Assembly: GCF_040675465.1 (NCBI RefSeq)
Contig: NZ_JBFAPA010000001.1
Coordinates: 372,001 to 436,000 of the forward strand
Source of the DNA: Kibdelosporangium sp040675465
GTDB lineage: Bacteria > Actinomycetota > Actinomycetes > Mycobacteriales > Pseudonocardiaceae
Reading direction: 5' to 3'
Length of the DNA stretch: 64,000 bases
Shown piece after piece: positions 43,235-52,497 of the stretch. Below the pieces are notes generated by a model, which ran no database searches, was not told the origin of the DNA, and saw only the letters and a program-made list of their open reading frames with translations. Numbering within the stretch: the first letter of the stretch is position 1; each line of letters starts with the position of its first letter. A program made the position numbers and the translations under genes.

Positions 43235-44455
43235 GTGCCGAACACAGCGACCAGACTCCGCAGCGTCGAGGACTACCGGGCGACCGTCGCCGCGCTCGTG
43301 GGTGAGCTGCCCAGCAGGCAAGTCCCGGTGGCCGAGTGCCTCGGGCTGGTGCTCACCGACGACGTGACGGCGCCGGTCTCGCTGCCGCCGTTCGACAACT
43401 CCGCCATGGACGGGTACGCCGTGCGGTCGGTGGACGTGGTCGGCGCGAGCGAGGACACGCCCGTCGACCTGCCCGTTCCCGAGGACATCCCGGCCGGCCG
43501 CCAGGACGTGGTGCCGCTGCTGCCGGGCACCGCGCACCGGATCATGACCGGCGCGCCGCTGCCGCCCGGCGCGGACTCGGTGGTGCAGGTGGAGCTGACC
43601 GACTCGGGCGTGCAGCAGGTGCGCGTGTTCGCCCCGGTCGGCGTCGGCACGCACATCCGGCGGACCGGCGAGGACGTCGGCGAGGGCGCGACCGTGCTGG
43701 CCAAGGGCACCGTGCTGGGTCCCCAGCAGCTGACGTTAGCGGCGGCGCTGGGCATCACCACGCTGCCGGTCCGGCCACGGCCGCGCGTGCTGATCCTGTC
43801 CACCGGGTCGGAGTTGGTCGCGGCCGGCGAGCCGCTCGCGCCCGGCCAGATCTACGAGTCGAACAGCACGTACATCGCCGCGGCCGTGCAGGAGATCGGC
43901 GGGATCGCGCACGCGCTGCGGTTCGTGCCGGACGACGTTGATGCATTGCATGCCGCCCTCGCGCCACATGTCGGGGATCACGATCTGCTCATCACGTCCG
44001 GCGGGGTGAGCGCGGGCGCGTACGAGGTCGTGAAGGACGCGCTGCGCGGTGAGGGCGTCGAGTTCGTACGGGTCGCGGTGCAGCCCGGCGGGCCGCAGGG
44101 CTACGGCCGCTACCGGGGCATCCCGGTGCTCACGCTGCCCGGCAACCCGGTCAGCGCGGCGCTCTCGTTCGAGATCTTCGTCCGGCCCGCTTTGCTTGCC
44201 GCGCTTGGACATCCACAGGCCGACCGCAAGCGCTTGCGGGCCCAGGTGGCCGGGGCGATGAAGTCTCCTGCGGGTCGCCGTCAGTACCGTCGCGGCTACT
44301 ACGACGAGGGGTCGGTACAGGCCGTGCCGGTCGGCGGCGCGGGGTCGCACCTGCTGGCCGCGTTCGCCCAGTCGAACTGCCTGATCGAGATCCCCGAGGA
44401 CGTCACCGAGGTGGCGGAGGGTGACGAGGTCGAGCTGGTCATGCTCACTGCGTGA
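43235..44455 (+). CDS. moeA: Molybdopterin molybdenumtransferase MoeA
   Basis: Inserts molybdenum into adenylylated molybdopterin, completing the cofactor. Length (406 residues) is normal. The N-terminal domains carry PPFDNSAMDGYAV near residue 52 and RRTGEDVGEGATVLAKG. The MogA-like domain carries LSTGSELVAAGEPLAPGQIYESNS and TSGGVSAGAYEVVKD. The C-terminal barrel begins near PGNPVSAALSFE. The GTG start follows AGGCAGGA. It may serve the molybdenum hydroxylase at 25-28 kb. Together with psd, pssA and the AAA ATPase it forms a block also seen in M. tuberculosis. Confidence 0.96.
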   Translation: MPNTATRLRSVEDYRATVAALVGELPSRQVPVAECLGLVLTDDVTAPVSLPPFDNSAMDGYAVRSVDVVGASEDTPVDLPVPEDIPAGRQDVVPLLPGTAHRIMTGAPLPPGADSVVQVELTDSGVQQVRVFAPVGVGTHIRRTGEDVGEGATVLAKGTVLGPQQLTLAAALGITTLPVRPRPRVLILSTGSELVAAGEPLAPGQIYESNSTYIAAAVQEIGGIAHALRFVPDDVDALHAALAPHVGDHDLLITSGGVSAGAYEVVKDALRGEGVEFVRVAVQPGGPQGYGRYRGIPVLTLPGNPVSAALSFEIFVRPALLAALGHPQADRKRLRAQVAGAMKSPAGRRQYRRGYYDEGSVQAVPVGGAGSHLLAAFAQSNCLIEIPEDVTEVAEGDEVELVMLTA

Positions 44456-44540
44456 CGGCCCGCACACAAAGAGCCATTGATCCCACCTTTGCCTGGTCAT
44501 AGAATCGCAGGTAGCGGGAATTTCACGTGGGTAAACCGAT

Positions 44541-44578
44541 CGGTGCCGGTGCATCAGTCGGGGGATGCACCGGCACCG
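44541..44578. terminator. 15-bp perfect hairpin between moeA and psd
   Basis: CGGTGCCGGTGCATC and GATGCACCGGCACCG form a perfect 15-bp stem with an eight-base loop, without a T-run. It may end moeA transcription, or act as an attenuator in the leader of psd, whose GTG is 64 bases further on. Confidence 0.6.
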
Positions 44579-44641
44579 GTGTGCGGGGAATCGGGCAGAC
44601 TTGATGCGCACCACCCGTCGTGGATCCAAGAAAAGGCTGCA

Positions 44642-45349
44642 GTGACTTCATCCCCTGAGCGCCAAGGCGCTCACCTCGTCGAGTTGGCCCGCGGCATCGT
44701 GCCGCCGATGAACCCGGCCGGCCGGCCGTTCGTGCTCGCCGCCGCGGTCCTCACGCTGCTGCTGCGCCGGATCGCCCGGCCGCTGGGCGTGGCAGGGGCC
44801 GTGCTGACCGGCTGGACCGCGTGGTTCTTCCGCGAGCCCAAGCGGGTCACGCCGTCGCGCGCCGGCATCGCGGTCGCGCCCGCCGACGGGACGGTCTCGC
44901 ACGTCGCGCAGGCCGTGCCCCCCGCCGAGCTCGAGCTGGGCGACGAGCCGATGACCAGGGTCAGCGTGTTCCTGTCCATCTTCGACGTGCACGTCCAGCG
45001 GGTTCCGGCCACCGGCGAGATCCTCCGCAAGGTGTACCGGCCGGGCAAGTTCCTGTCCGCCGACCTGGACAAGGCCAGCGAGGACAACGAGCGCAACACC
45101 CTGCTGCTGCGCACGGTCGACGGGCACCAGCTGGTGGTCGTGCAGATCGCCGGGCTGGTCGCGCGGCGGATCGTGTGCCACGTGGACGAGGGCGAGAAGG
45201 TCACCGCGGGAGCGACCTACGGGCTGATCAGGTTCGGCTCGCGGGTGGACCTGTACGTGCCGCGCGGCAGCCGGATCCTGGTCGAGGCCGGGCAGAAGAC
45301 CATCGGCGGCGAGACCGTCCTCGCCGAGCTGCCGGGCACGGAGGGCTGA
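44642..45349 (+). CDS. psd: Phosphatidylserine decarboxylase proenzyme
   Basis: Membrane-associated enzyme converting phosphatidylserine to phosphatidylethanolamine. The 235-residue length is that of the short archaeal/actinobacterial type. The self-cleavage site is RFGSRVD near residue 199, where the serine becomes the pyruvoyl cofactor. A membrane-associated segment is at about residues 28-55 (FVLAAAVLTLLL; VAGAVLTGWTAWFF). The GTG start gives the usual N-terminus. It is four bases from pssA, which makes its substrate. Confidence 0.95.
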   Translation: MTSSPERQGAHLVELARGIVPPMNPAGRPFVLAAAVLTLLLRRIARPLGVAGAVLTGWTAWFFREPKRVTPSRAGIAVAPADGTVSHVAQAVPPAELELGDEPMTRVSVFLSIFDVHVQRVPATGEILRKVYRPGKFLSADLDKASEDNERNTLLLRTVDGHQLVVVQIAGLVARRIVCHVDEGEKVTAGATYGLIRFGSRVDLYVPRGSRILVEAGQKTIGGETVLAELPGTEG

Positions 45350-45353
45350 GGCG

Positions 45354-46361
45354 ATGGCGGCGCGCACCGCGCCTGGCGTCCGGCTGCTGCCCAACGCCAT
45401 CACCGTTCTCGCGATGTGCGCGGGCCTGTCGGCCGTGCAGTTCGCGTTGAACGACAACTACCCGGCCGTGCTCGCGTCCCTGGTGGCAGCGGCCATTTTG
45501 GACAGTCTTGACGGCCGGATCGCGCGGTTGCTGGACGCCACCAGCAAGATGGGCGCGGAGCTGGACTCGCTGTCCGACGCGATCGCGTTCGGCGTGGCCC
45601 CCGCGCTCGTGCTGTACCACTGGAAGCTCGGCGAGGACGGCAACCGCCTCGGCTGGCTGTTCGCGCTGGTGTTCGCGGTGTGCATGATCCTCCGCCTGGC
45701 CCGGTTCAACACCCTTCTGGAGGACACCGACCAGCCGCCGTACGCCAAGGAGTTCTTCGTCGGCGTGCCGGCCCCGGCGGGCGGGTTGCTGGCGTTGCTG
45801 CCGCTGATCGCCTCCCTGGAGTTCGCGGGGGACGGCTGGTGGAACAGCCAAGCGGTCGTGATGGTGTGGACGGTCCTGGTGGCGGCGCTGCTGATCAGCC
45901 GGATCCCGACGCTGTCGGTGAAGAACGTCCGGGTGTCGCAACGGATGATCGTGCCGCTCTTGGTGGGAACGACGCTGCTGGCCGCCGTCGTGGTGACGTA
46001 TCCCGTTGCGGCCCTTGGCATCGCCCTTGTGCTCTACTTGGGACACGTGCCGTATGCCGTGCGCCGCAAACACTGGCTCGCCAACCATCCCGAAGCCTGG
46101 GACGTGCCACCGCGCGAGCGCCGGGCGATCCGCAGCCAAGCACGCCGCTTCGGCCTCCGGTCCCCGCAACTGAGCCGACGCGTGGCCGGTGTCGCGCGCC
46201 GAGTCCGCCTCCAGCGGCGGCCGACCTCCGACGCGCATGTTCCGTGGCAGTCGTACCTGCCGCCGGAGCAGCCGCCGCGGGTCATCGGCCCGCTGCCCAA
46301 GCGGCGGAGCTGGCGCCGAATCGGCCTGCGCCGCCAACCCCGGCCCCCTCGCGACAGGTAG
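45354..46361 (+). CDS. pssA: CDP-diacylglycerol-serine O-phosphatidyltransferase
   Basis: Integral membrane enzyme that makes phosphatidylserine, feeding Psd directly upstream. The CDP-alcohol phosphotransferase motif DG-x2-AR-x8-G-x3-D-x3-D is present as LDGRIARLLDATSKMGAELDSLSD at about residues 52-75, written here in two parts with all the acidic residues intact. About seven hydrophobic segments follow. The last 90 residues are a basic, proline- and arginine-rich cytoplasmic extension (RRFGLRSPQLSRR) not needed for the fold. Confidence 0.95.
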   Translation: MAARTAPGVRLLPNAITVLAMCAGLSAVQFALNDNYPAVLASLVAAAILDSLDGRIARLLDATSKMGAELDSLSDAIAFGVAPALVLYHWKLGEDGNRLGWLFALVFAVCMILRLARFNTLLEDTDQPPYAKEFFVGVPAPAGGLLALLPLIASLEFAGDGWWNSQAVVMVWTVLVAALLISRIPTLSVKNVRVSQRMIVPLLVGTTLLAAVVVTYPVAALGIALVLYLGHVPYAVRRKHWLANHPEAWDVPPRERRAIRSQARRFGLRSPQLSRRVAGVARRVRLQRRPTSDAHVPWQSYLPPEQPPRVIGPLPKRRSWRRIGLRRQPRPPRDR

Positions 46362-46366
46362 TCATC

Positions 46367-46398
46367 GCACCTCGACGGATCCCGTCGAGGTGCTTTTT
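46367..46398 (+). terminator. pssA terminator
   Basis: GCACCTCGACGG and CCGTCGAGGTGC form a perfect 12-bp stem with a three-base loop, followed by TTTTT. It starts six bases after the pssA stop and closes the psd-pssA transcript. Confidence 0.95.
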
Positions 46399-46562
46399 GT
46401 TAGGCGCCCAGGACTCGCTGCTCACGCACCCCTGCCGCCGCATTCGCCTCTTGCAGGTCGCCCAACCCCGCGAATCCGCCGGGAGTGGGGTCGGTTCCCG
46501 GAGGCCTGGCGTGCGGTGTGGAGACCGGCCACGGGTCGCCTTGCGGCTCTCGACGGCTCGTT

Positions 46563-47545
46563 CCCGCCCGCAGCACTACTCCTGCCCTCTCGCCGATCCG
46601 CCCGACACCACCACTCTCACCCCTCACCGATCCCGCCCAGCACCACCGCGCCACCCCCTCGCCAATCCGCCCCCGGCGACTCCATTTCTGCCCCGCCCTT
46701 CACCAATCCGGCCCGCAACAACGCTCCAACCCTTTTCCGCGGCACGGCCCCTGCCCCGCGCTGATACGCCTAGCACCACCACTCCAGCCCTCTCACCAAT
46801 CCGCCCCACAGCACTGCTCCTGCCCCTCGCTGAACCAGCCCCGCGACACCCCCAGTCCCCTGGCCGATCCGGCCCCGTCACACCACTCCAGCCAGCTGGC
46901 TGATTCGGCCCGCAGCACCACTCCGGTCCCCTCACCGATCCAACCCCGCGACACCGCCCCTGCCCTCGCCGATCCGCCCAGCACTACTGCTGTTGTCCCC
47001 TCGCCGATCCGGCCCCGTCACACCACTCCAGCCCCGCGCTGATCCACCAAGCACCACCGCCCCTGCCCTCTCGCTGATCCGCCCCGCAGCACTGCTCCTG
47101 CCCCTCGCTGATCCAGCCCCGCTGCGCCACCCTGCCCTCTCGCCGATCCGACCCCGCAACAACGCTCCAGCCCCTCGCTGATCCAGCCCCGCGGCGCCAC
47201 CCTGCCCTCTCGCCAATCCGCCCAGCACCACCACTCCCGCCCTCTCGCTGATCCGGCCCAGCGACACCGCCCCTGTCCCCTCCCCAATCCGCCCGTCACT
47301 CCCTGCTCTTGTCCCCGCGCGGATGCGGCCGGCAGCACTGCTCCTGCCTCCACGCTGATCCGCGCAGCGGCACCACTCCCGTCCCCTCGGCCAATCCGGC
47401 CCCGCGACACCACTCCAGCCCCGCGCTGATCCACCAAGCACCACCGCCCCTGCCCTCTCGCTGCTCCGGCCCGCAGCGCACTCCAGTCCCCTCGCTGATC
47501 CGGCCCGCAGCACTGCTCCACCCCCCGCGCGGATTCGGCCCGCGG
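46563..47545. repeat. Degenerate 36-bp tandem array, about 27 units
   Basis: The core GCTGATCCGGCCCGC (variants GCC/ACC, AATCC/GATTC, CAGCCCC) recurs about every 36 bp; I count 27 cores from 46592 to 47540. Between cores lies a second semi-conserved piece like AGCACCACTCCTGCCCCTC. Spacing varies by a few bases, so no reading frame is kept, and all open frames on either strand are short and repetitive. The plus strand is strongly pyrimidine-rich. Nothing else is encoded from 46399 to 47798. Confidence 0.9.
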
Positions 47546-47798
47546 CTCCCCCCACTCCCCGTGGAGCGCCCACTCAGCTCCCACCCGGCCGCCGGAAACG
47601 CCGCCGGGACAAGGGATCCACCCCACCGGTCAGCAGCCCGGCGGCCTCCGGCCCCCGGTTACCAGCCTACGGACGAGCACCGACAGCCCCTGCCCGCGAC
47701 CACGCCAAACCGCCCGTCCATCCACAGGCGGGACTTATCCACAGGAAGCCCACGGACACCCTTGACGAGTGGCAAATGACACCCTAAGGAATACATAA

Positions 47799-48257
47799 GT
47801 GTGTGATACAACTATGAGGGTGGATGTGAATGTGGTTTCGGTGGGGGAGCTTGTGGGGGCGTTGGAGAGTGTGATGCGGCTGGTGCGGAAGCTCAGTCCG
47901 CCGACGGGGCTGTCGTTGACGGCGGCGGGGGTGTTGGCGGCGTTGGAGCGGGGTGGGCCGCGGCGGTTGACCGAGTTGGCCGCGGCTGAGGGGGTGACTC
48001 AGCCAGCGATGACGCAGCTCATCTCCCGGTTGCAGGAGTCCGGGCTTGTCGAGCGCAAGCCCGATGCCGTGGACCGCCGTGTTGTCACCGTTCACATCAC
48101 GCGGAAGGGCCGGGACGAACTGGCGTATCGCCGGGGTGTCCGCGCCGAACGACTCGAGGGGCTGCTCACCGACATCAGCCCGGAACACCACGCCGCGCTG
48201 GCCGCCGCGATCCCGGCGATCACCGCGCTCACCGAACTCGCGGGGGTGACGTCATGA
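47799..48257 (+). CDS. MarR-family transcriptional regulator
   Basis: A 152-residue winged-helix repressor. The recognition region is LTELAAAEGVTQPAMTQLISRLQESGLVERKPDAVDRRVV near residues 56-95, with the usual DRR wing. The GTG is preferred to the ATG five codons on because AAGGA lies eight bases before it. The stop overlaps the MFS start (ATGA at 48254-48257). It probably controls this operon; TAAGTGTGTGATACAACTA around the start is the only AT-rich site and a candidate operator. Confidence 0.92.
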   Translation: MCDTTMRVDVNVVSVGELVGALESVMRLVRKLSPPTGLSLTAAGVLAALERGGPRRLTELAAAEGVTQPAMTQLISRLQESGLVERKPDAVDRRVVTVHITRKGRDELAYRRGVRAERLEGLLTDISPEHHAALAAAIPAITALTELAGVTS

Positions 48258-49882
48258 ACCCGTTGCGCCAGCCGAAGGCCGTCTTCGCGGTGGCCTTCGC
48301 CTGTGTCGTGTCCTTCATGGGCATCGGTCTGGTCGACCCGATCCTGCCGGCCATCTCGCACGACCTGAACGCCACGCCGAGCCAGGTGACGCTGCTGTTC
48401 ACCAGCTACCTGGTGATCACGGCCGTCGCCATGCTCATCACCGGGTGGGTGTCCAGCCGGATCGGCGCCAAGCGCACGCTCATCGCGGGGCTGGTTCTCA
48501 TCGTCATCTTCAGCGCGCTCGCTGGGATGTCCGACAGCATCGGCGGGATCGTGGGGTTCCGGGCCGGGTGGGGTGTCGGGAACGCCCTGTTCATCGCGAC
48601 CTCGCTCGCGGTGATCGTGGCCTCGGCGACCGGCGGGTTCGTCGGCGCGATCATCCTGTACGAGTCGGCGCTCGGCCTGGGCATCGCGGTCGGGCCGCTG
48701 CTCGGCGGCCTGCTCGGGAACATCAGCTGGCGCGGCCCGTTCTTCGGTGTCGCCGTGCTGATGGCCATCGCGCTGCTCGCGACCATCGTGCTGGTCGAGC
48801 CGATGCCCAAGCCAGCGCACAAGACCTCGATCGCCGACCCGCTGAAAGCGTTGAAGCACAGGGGTTTGCTGATCATGTCGCTGACCGCGCTGTGCTACAA
48901 CTGGGCGTTCTTCACGGTTCTGGGGTACGCGCCGTTCCCGATGAAGCTCGGCGCGATCCAGCTCGGCCTGGTGTTCTTCGGCTGGGGTGTGCTGGTGGCG
49001 ATCTTCTCCGTGTTCGGCGCGCCGTGGCTGCAGCGCCGCCTCGGCATCGCCCGCACGCTCTACCTCAACCTCGCGCTGTTCGCCGTGGTCGTGCTGGCCA
49101 TCGCGATCTGGACGAACGACCCGCCGGTGCTGATCGTGTCGGTGATCGTGGCCGGCATCTTCATCGGCATCAACAACACCGTCACCACCCAGGCCGTGAT
49201 GAGCGTGTCGCCGGTCGAGCGACCGATCGCCTCGGCGGCGTACGGGTTCGTCCGGTTCATCGGCGGCGGTCTGGCCCCGTTCGCGGCGGGCAAGCTGGTC
49301 GAGGCCACGAACATCCACGTCCCGTTCTTCATCGGCGCCGCCGCCCTGCTGGTCGGCATCGGGATCCTCTCGTTGGCGCGCAAGGAACTCGCCGCAGCCG
49401 AGAAGGTACAGGCCGAGTCGCACAGCGAAGAGCCCAAGGACGACTACGGCAACGTGGTCGTGGCCGCGATCGACAACTCCCCGCACGCCGAGGCCGTGGT
49501 CGACATGGCCGCGCGCCTGGCCGCCCGCAACAACCGGATCGTCCACGTCGTGCACGTCCGCGAGGACACGGCCGAGATCGGCGAGGACCCACAGCAGGCC
49601 GAAGCCCTGGTCCAAGCCCAGGTGGCCGCCCTCAAGAACGCCGTCGGCAAGGTCCTCACCGGCACCACCGCGCACGGTGATGTCGGCCTGTTGCTCGCCG
49701 AGTACGCCAACGAACGCGGCGCCCGCGTGATCGTGATCGGCGCGCCCAGCCACGGCGGACTGCCCGCCCTGATGGACGCGAGCGCCAGCCAGGAGCTCTG
49801 GCGGCATGCCAAGGCGCACATCATGATCGTCAACCCAGCCTGCCACACGGCCGAGCCGCAACCCGTAGGCTCGCATGCGTGA
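48254..49882 (+). CDS. MFS drug-type transporter fused to a universal stress protein domain
   Basis: A 542-residue fusion. Residues 1-385 are an MFS transporter with about 12 membrane segments; DHA1-like motifs are GWVSSRIGAKRTLIAGL (motif A) and LYESALGLGIAVGPLLGG (motif C, typical of drug antiporters). After a charged linker, residues 398-530 form a UspA domain (NVVVAAIDNSPHAEAVVDMAARLAA; DVGLLLAEYANERGARVIVIGAPSHGG). The Usp nucleotide motif G2xG9xGS is replaced by GAPSHGG...ASAS, so ATP binding is uncertain. It is coupled to MarR upstream and to the AAA ATPase downstream (GTGA overlap at 49879). Confidence 0.9.
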   Translation: MNPLRQPKAVFAVAFACVVSFMGIGLVDPILPAISHDLNATPSQVTLLFTSYLVITAVAMLITGWVSSRIGAKRTLIAGLVLIVIFSALAGMSDSIGGIVGFRAGWGVGNALFIATSLAVIVASATGGFVGAIILYESALGLGIAVGPLLGGLLGNISWRGPFFGVAVLMAIALLATIVLVEPMPKPAHKTSIADPLKALKHRGLLIMSLTALCYNWAFFTVLGYAPFPMKLGAIQLGLVFFGWGVLVAIFSVFGAPWLQRRLGIARTLYLNLALFAVVVLAIAIWTNDPPVLIVSVIVAGIFIGINNTVTTQAVMSVSPVERPIASAAYGFVRFIGGGLAPFAAGKLVEATNIHVPFFIGAAALLVGIGILSLARKELAAAEKVQAESHSEEPKDDYGNVVVAAIDNSPHAEAVVDMAARLAARNNRIVHVVHVREDTAEIGEDPQQAEALVQAQVAALKNAVGKVLTGTTAHGDVGLLLAEYANERGARVIVIGAPSHGGLPALMDASASQELWRHAKAHIMIVNPACHTAEPQPVGSHA

Positions 49883-52113
49883 CGTCGCCACAGATCACGT
49901 TGACCGCCCGGTTGTCACCGTCCGCCCTGGACACCCGACGGGGAGTCGTCCGGCTGCACCCTGAGGTGCTCGACGCCCTGGGCCTGCGGCAATGGGACGC
50001 CGTCCGGCTGACCGGCGCGCGGATCAGCGCCGCGCTGGCCGCCGAGAGCGACAACCTGCCGGGTGTGGTGCTGATGGACGACATCACGCTGACCAACATC
50101 GGCATCGTCGAGGGCTCCGAGGTGGTGATCACGCCGGTGGACGTGGCCGCGGCGCGGTCGATCACGGTCGCCGGGTCGCGGCTGGCGTCGACGTCGCTCA
50201 CCCCGCAGACGCTGCGGCTGGCCTTGATGGGCAAGGTGTTCACCGTCGGTGACGCGGTCTCGCTGCTGCCCCAGGACCTGGCTCCGCCGCCCGGCGCGGA
50301 CGTGATCGCCGCCCGCCAGCGGCTGTCCACCGCGATCGGCATGACCTGGACGAACGAGCTGATCACCATCACCGGGGCCGACCCGGGCGGGACGGTGGCG
50401 ATCGCACCGTCCACAGTGGTCAACTGGCGCGAGGGCGCGACCAGCGCCGCCCAGCCCGAGCAGGTCCCGGCCGGCGGCGGAACCGTTGCGGTACAAGCAC
50501 AGGCGGCCCCGGTCACGATGGAGATCGACACCGCGCCGGTCGAGGCACCGATCCCGGTCACCGACCTGGTGGGTGCCCTCGACTCGGCCCGCAAGCTGAC
50601 GGAATGGCTGGAACTCGCCTTCCAGCGCCCCGAGCTGCTGGAGAAACTCGGCGCCGCACCCCGGCTGGGCGCCCTGGTCAGCGGGCCCGAAGGCGTCGGC
50701 AAGGCCACGCTGGTCCGGTCGGTCGCCAAGGCCGTGAACGCCCGGATCGTCGAGGTCGCGGCGCCCACGATCGCCGCTCTGGAAGCGAACGCGGCCGCGG
50801 CCCAGTTCCGCGCGGTCGTCTCCGAGGCGACCCGCGAGACACCGAGCGTGCTCCTGGTGACCGATGTGGACGCTCTCCTGCCCGGCACCACTCCGCCCCC
50901 GATCGCCACCGTTGTGCTGGATTCGTTGCGTGCCGCGGTGAACACGCCCCGCCTGGCGATCGTCGCGACCACCGCGCACCCCGAGGCCCTCGACCCACGG
51001 CTGCGCTCGGTCGAGCTCCTGGACCGCGAACTGGCGTTGGGCCAGCCCAACGAGCAGACCCGAACCGAGCTGCTGCGCGTGCTGATGCGCGACGTGCCAA
51101 CGGAGTCCGATGTGGACTTCGGCGCGATCGCCGCCCGCACACCGGCTTTCGTCGTCGCGGACCTGGTCGCCCTGCGCCGCGAGGCGTCCGTCCGCGCTGC
51201 CTTGCGCCAGAAGGACTCCAACGAGCCGCGGATCTCCTCGGACGACCTTTTCGGCGCCCTGGAGACGGTCCGGCCGACCTCGATGTCCACTTCGGACAAC
51301 CTGCAGACCGGCGGGCTGACGTTGGAGGACGTCGGCGACATGACCGAGGTGAAGCAGTCGCTCACCGAGGCCGTGCTGTGGCCGTTGCAGTACCCGGACT
51401 CCTTTGCGCGCCTTGGGGTTCAGCCGCCGCGCGGGGTCCTGCTGTACGGGCCGCCCGGGTGCGGCAAGACGTTCCTGATCCGTGCGCTGGCCGGTACCGG
51501 GCGGCTCAACGTGCTGGCCATCAAGGGCGCGGAGCTGCTGGACAAGTGGGTCGGCGAGTCCGAGCGGGCGGTGCGGGAACTGTTCCGCCGCGCAGCGGAG
51601 GCCGCCCCCGCCATGATCTTCCTCGACGAGGTCGACGCCCTGGCCCCGCGCCGCGGGCAGTCCTCCGACTCCGGCGTGGCCGACCGCGTGGTCGCCGCCC
51701 TGCTCACCGAACTCGACGGCGTGGAGCCACTCCGGGACGTCATCGTCGTCGGCGCCACCAACCGGCCGGAACTCATCGACCCCGCGTTGCTGCGCCCAGG
51801 CCGGCTGGAACGCGTCATCTACGTGCCGCCGCCCGACGGCGAGGCCCGCGCGGCGATCCTGAAAGCCTCCTCGCGCAACACTCCCCTGGCCGACGACGTC
51901 AGCATCGACGAACTGGCCCAGAGCCTCGACGGGTACTCGGCGGCGGACTGCGCGGCCCTGATCCGCGAGGCCGCGCTGACCGCCATGCGCGAGTCCCTCG
52001 AAGCCCGCCAGGTCACCGCCGCGCACCTGGCCAAGGCACGCGAGGCCGTCCGCCCCTCGCTGGACCCCGTCCAGCTCGCGACGCTGGAGGCCTACGCCCA
52101 GTCCCGCCGCTGA
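49879..52113 (+). CDS. Cdc48/p97-like AAA+ ATPase, 744 aa
   Basis: Two-ring AAA+ ATPase of the actinobacterial p97-like type (Rv0435c position). Residues 1-205 form an N domain of two parts (double-psi barrel; SPSALDTRRGVVRLHPEVLDALG). The D1 ring is degenerate: Walker A is GPEGVGKAT and Walker B is LLVTDVDAL, lacking the catalytic Glu. D2 is canonical: GPPGCGKTF, IFLDEVDAL, and arginine fingers in NRPELIDPALLRPGRLER. Only D2 is likely to hydrolyse ATP. The GTG start overlaps the MFS stop. Substrates are unknown. Confidence 0.93.
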   Translation: MTSPQITLTARLSPSALDTRRGVVRLHPEVLDALGLRQWDAVRLTGARISAALAAESDNLPGVVLMDDITLTNIGIVEGSEVVITPVDVAAARSITVAGSRLASTSLTPQTLRLALMGKVFTVGDAVSLLPQDLAPPPGADVIAARQRLSTAIGMTWTNELITITGADPGGTVAIAPSTVVNWREGATSAAQPEQVPAGGGTVAVQAQAAPVTMEIDTAPVEAPIPVTDLVGALDSARKLTEWLELAFQRPELLEKLGAAPRLGALVSGPEGVGKATLVRSVAKAVNARIVEVAAPTIAALEANAAAAQFRAVVSEATRETPSVLLVTDVDALLPGTTPPPIATVVLDSLRAAVNTPRLAIVATTAHPEALDPRLRSVELLDRELALGQPNEQTRTELLRVLMRDVPTESDVDFGAIAARTPAFVVADLVALRREASVRAALRQKDSNEPRISSDDLFGALETVRPTSMSTSDNLQTGGLTLEDVGDMTEVKQSLTEAVLWPLQYPDSFARLGVQPPRGVLLYGPPGCGKTFLIRALAGTGRLNVLAIKGAELLDKWVGESERAVRELFRRAAEAAPAMIFLDEVDALAPRRGQSSDSGVADRVVAALLTELDGVEPLRDVIVVGATNRPELIDPALLRPGRLERVIYVPPPDGEARAAILKASSRNTPLADDVSIDELAQSLDGYSAADCAALIREAALTAMRESLEARQVTAAHLAKAREAVRPSLDPVQLATLEAYAQSRR

Positions 52114-52285
52114 GGTCAGCCGTCCAGGCCGCCCATGGTCAGGTTGACGGTCGTGCCGCCTCCTTGGCGGCCATCGCCGGACCGTAACCGCCCGCCAACG
52201 GCAGGCCGGTCCGCGAGCCGAGCCGCCGTCCCGCGATCGGGTGGAACGTCCCGGGCGTGGAGCCGCCCGAACCCACACGATGGGG

Positions 52286-52497
52286 TGAAGTCGTCTGGCT
52301 CGAACCGTTCCCGGCCACCCTGCTCGACGCCCGGAACCCGGGTACGAACAGATCGAGCGCTCAAATGAGGCGCGTACGTATAGGGGGAGGCCGCAGGCCT
52401 GTTCGTCCTCGCCGCCTCGGGCGACCGGATCAGCGCGATGACCCGGTTCGAGAGCAGCGTGCTGCCGTGGTTCGGGCTGCCCCCAACGCTTACTTGA
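52286..52497 (+). pseudogene. Relic of a sigma-70 factor with SnoaL-like C-terminus
   Basis: Two in-frame pieces survive. Near 52286 a frame reads GEVVWLEPFPATLLDARNPGTN, matching the linker after region 2 of SigG/SigJ-type factors. In 52393-52497 another reads GLFVLAASGDRISAMTRF and VLPWFGLPPTLT before a stop, which is the typical C-terminal end of those proteins. Regions 2 and 4 between them are gone. The last codons overlap the end of def. This accounts for the otherwise gene-free 52114-52489. Confidence 0.65.

Noticed and set aside
46563..47545. A CRISPR array or a repeat-rich protein gene
   Set aside because: The 36-bp units have no identical repeat with unique spacers; both halves of each unit vary. 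Spacing changes break every reading frame, and no cas gene is nearby.
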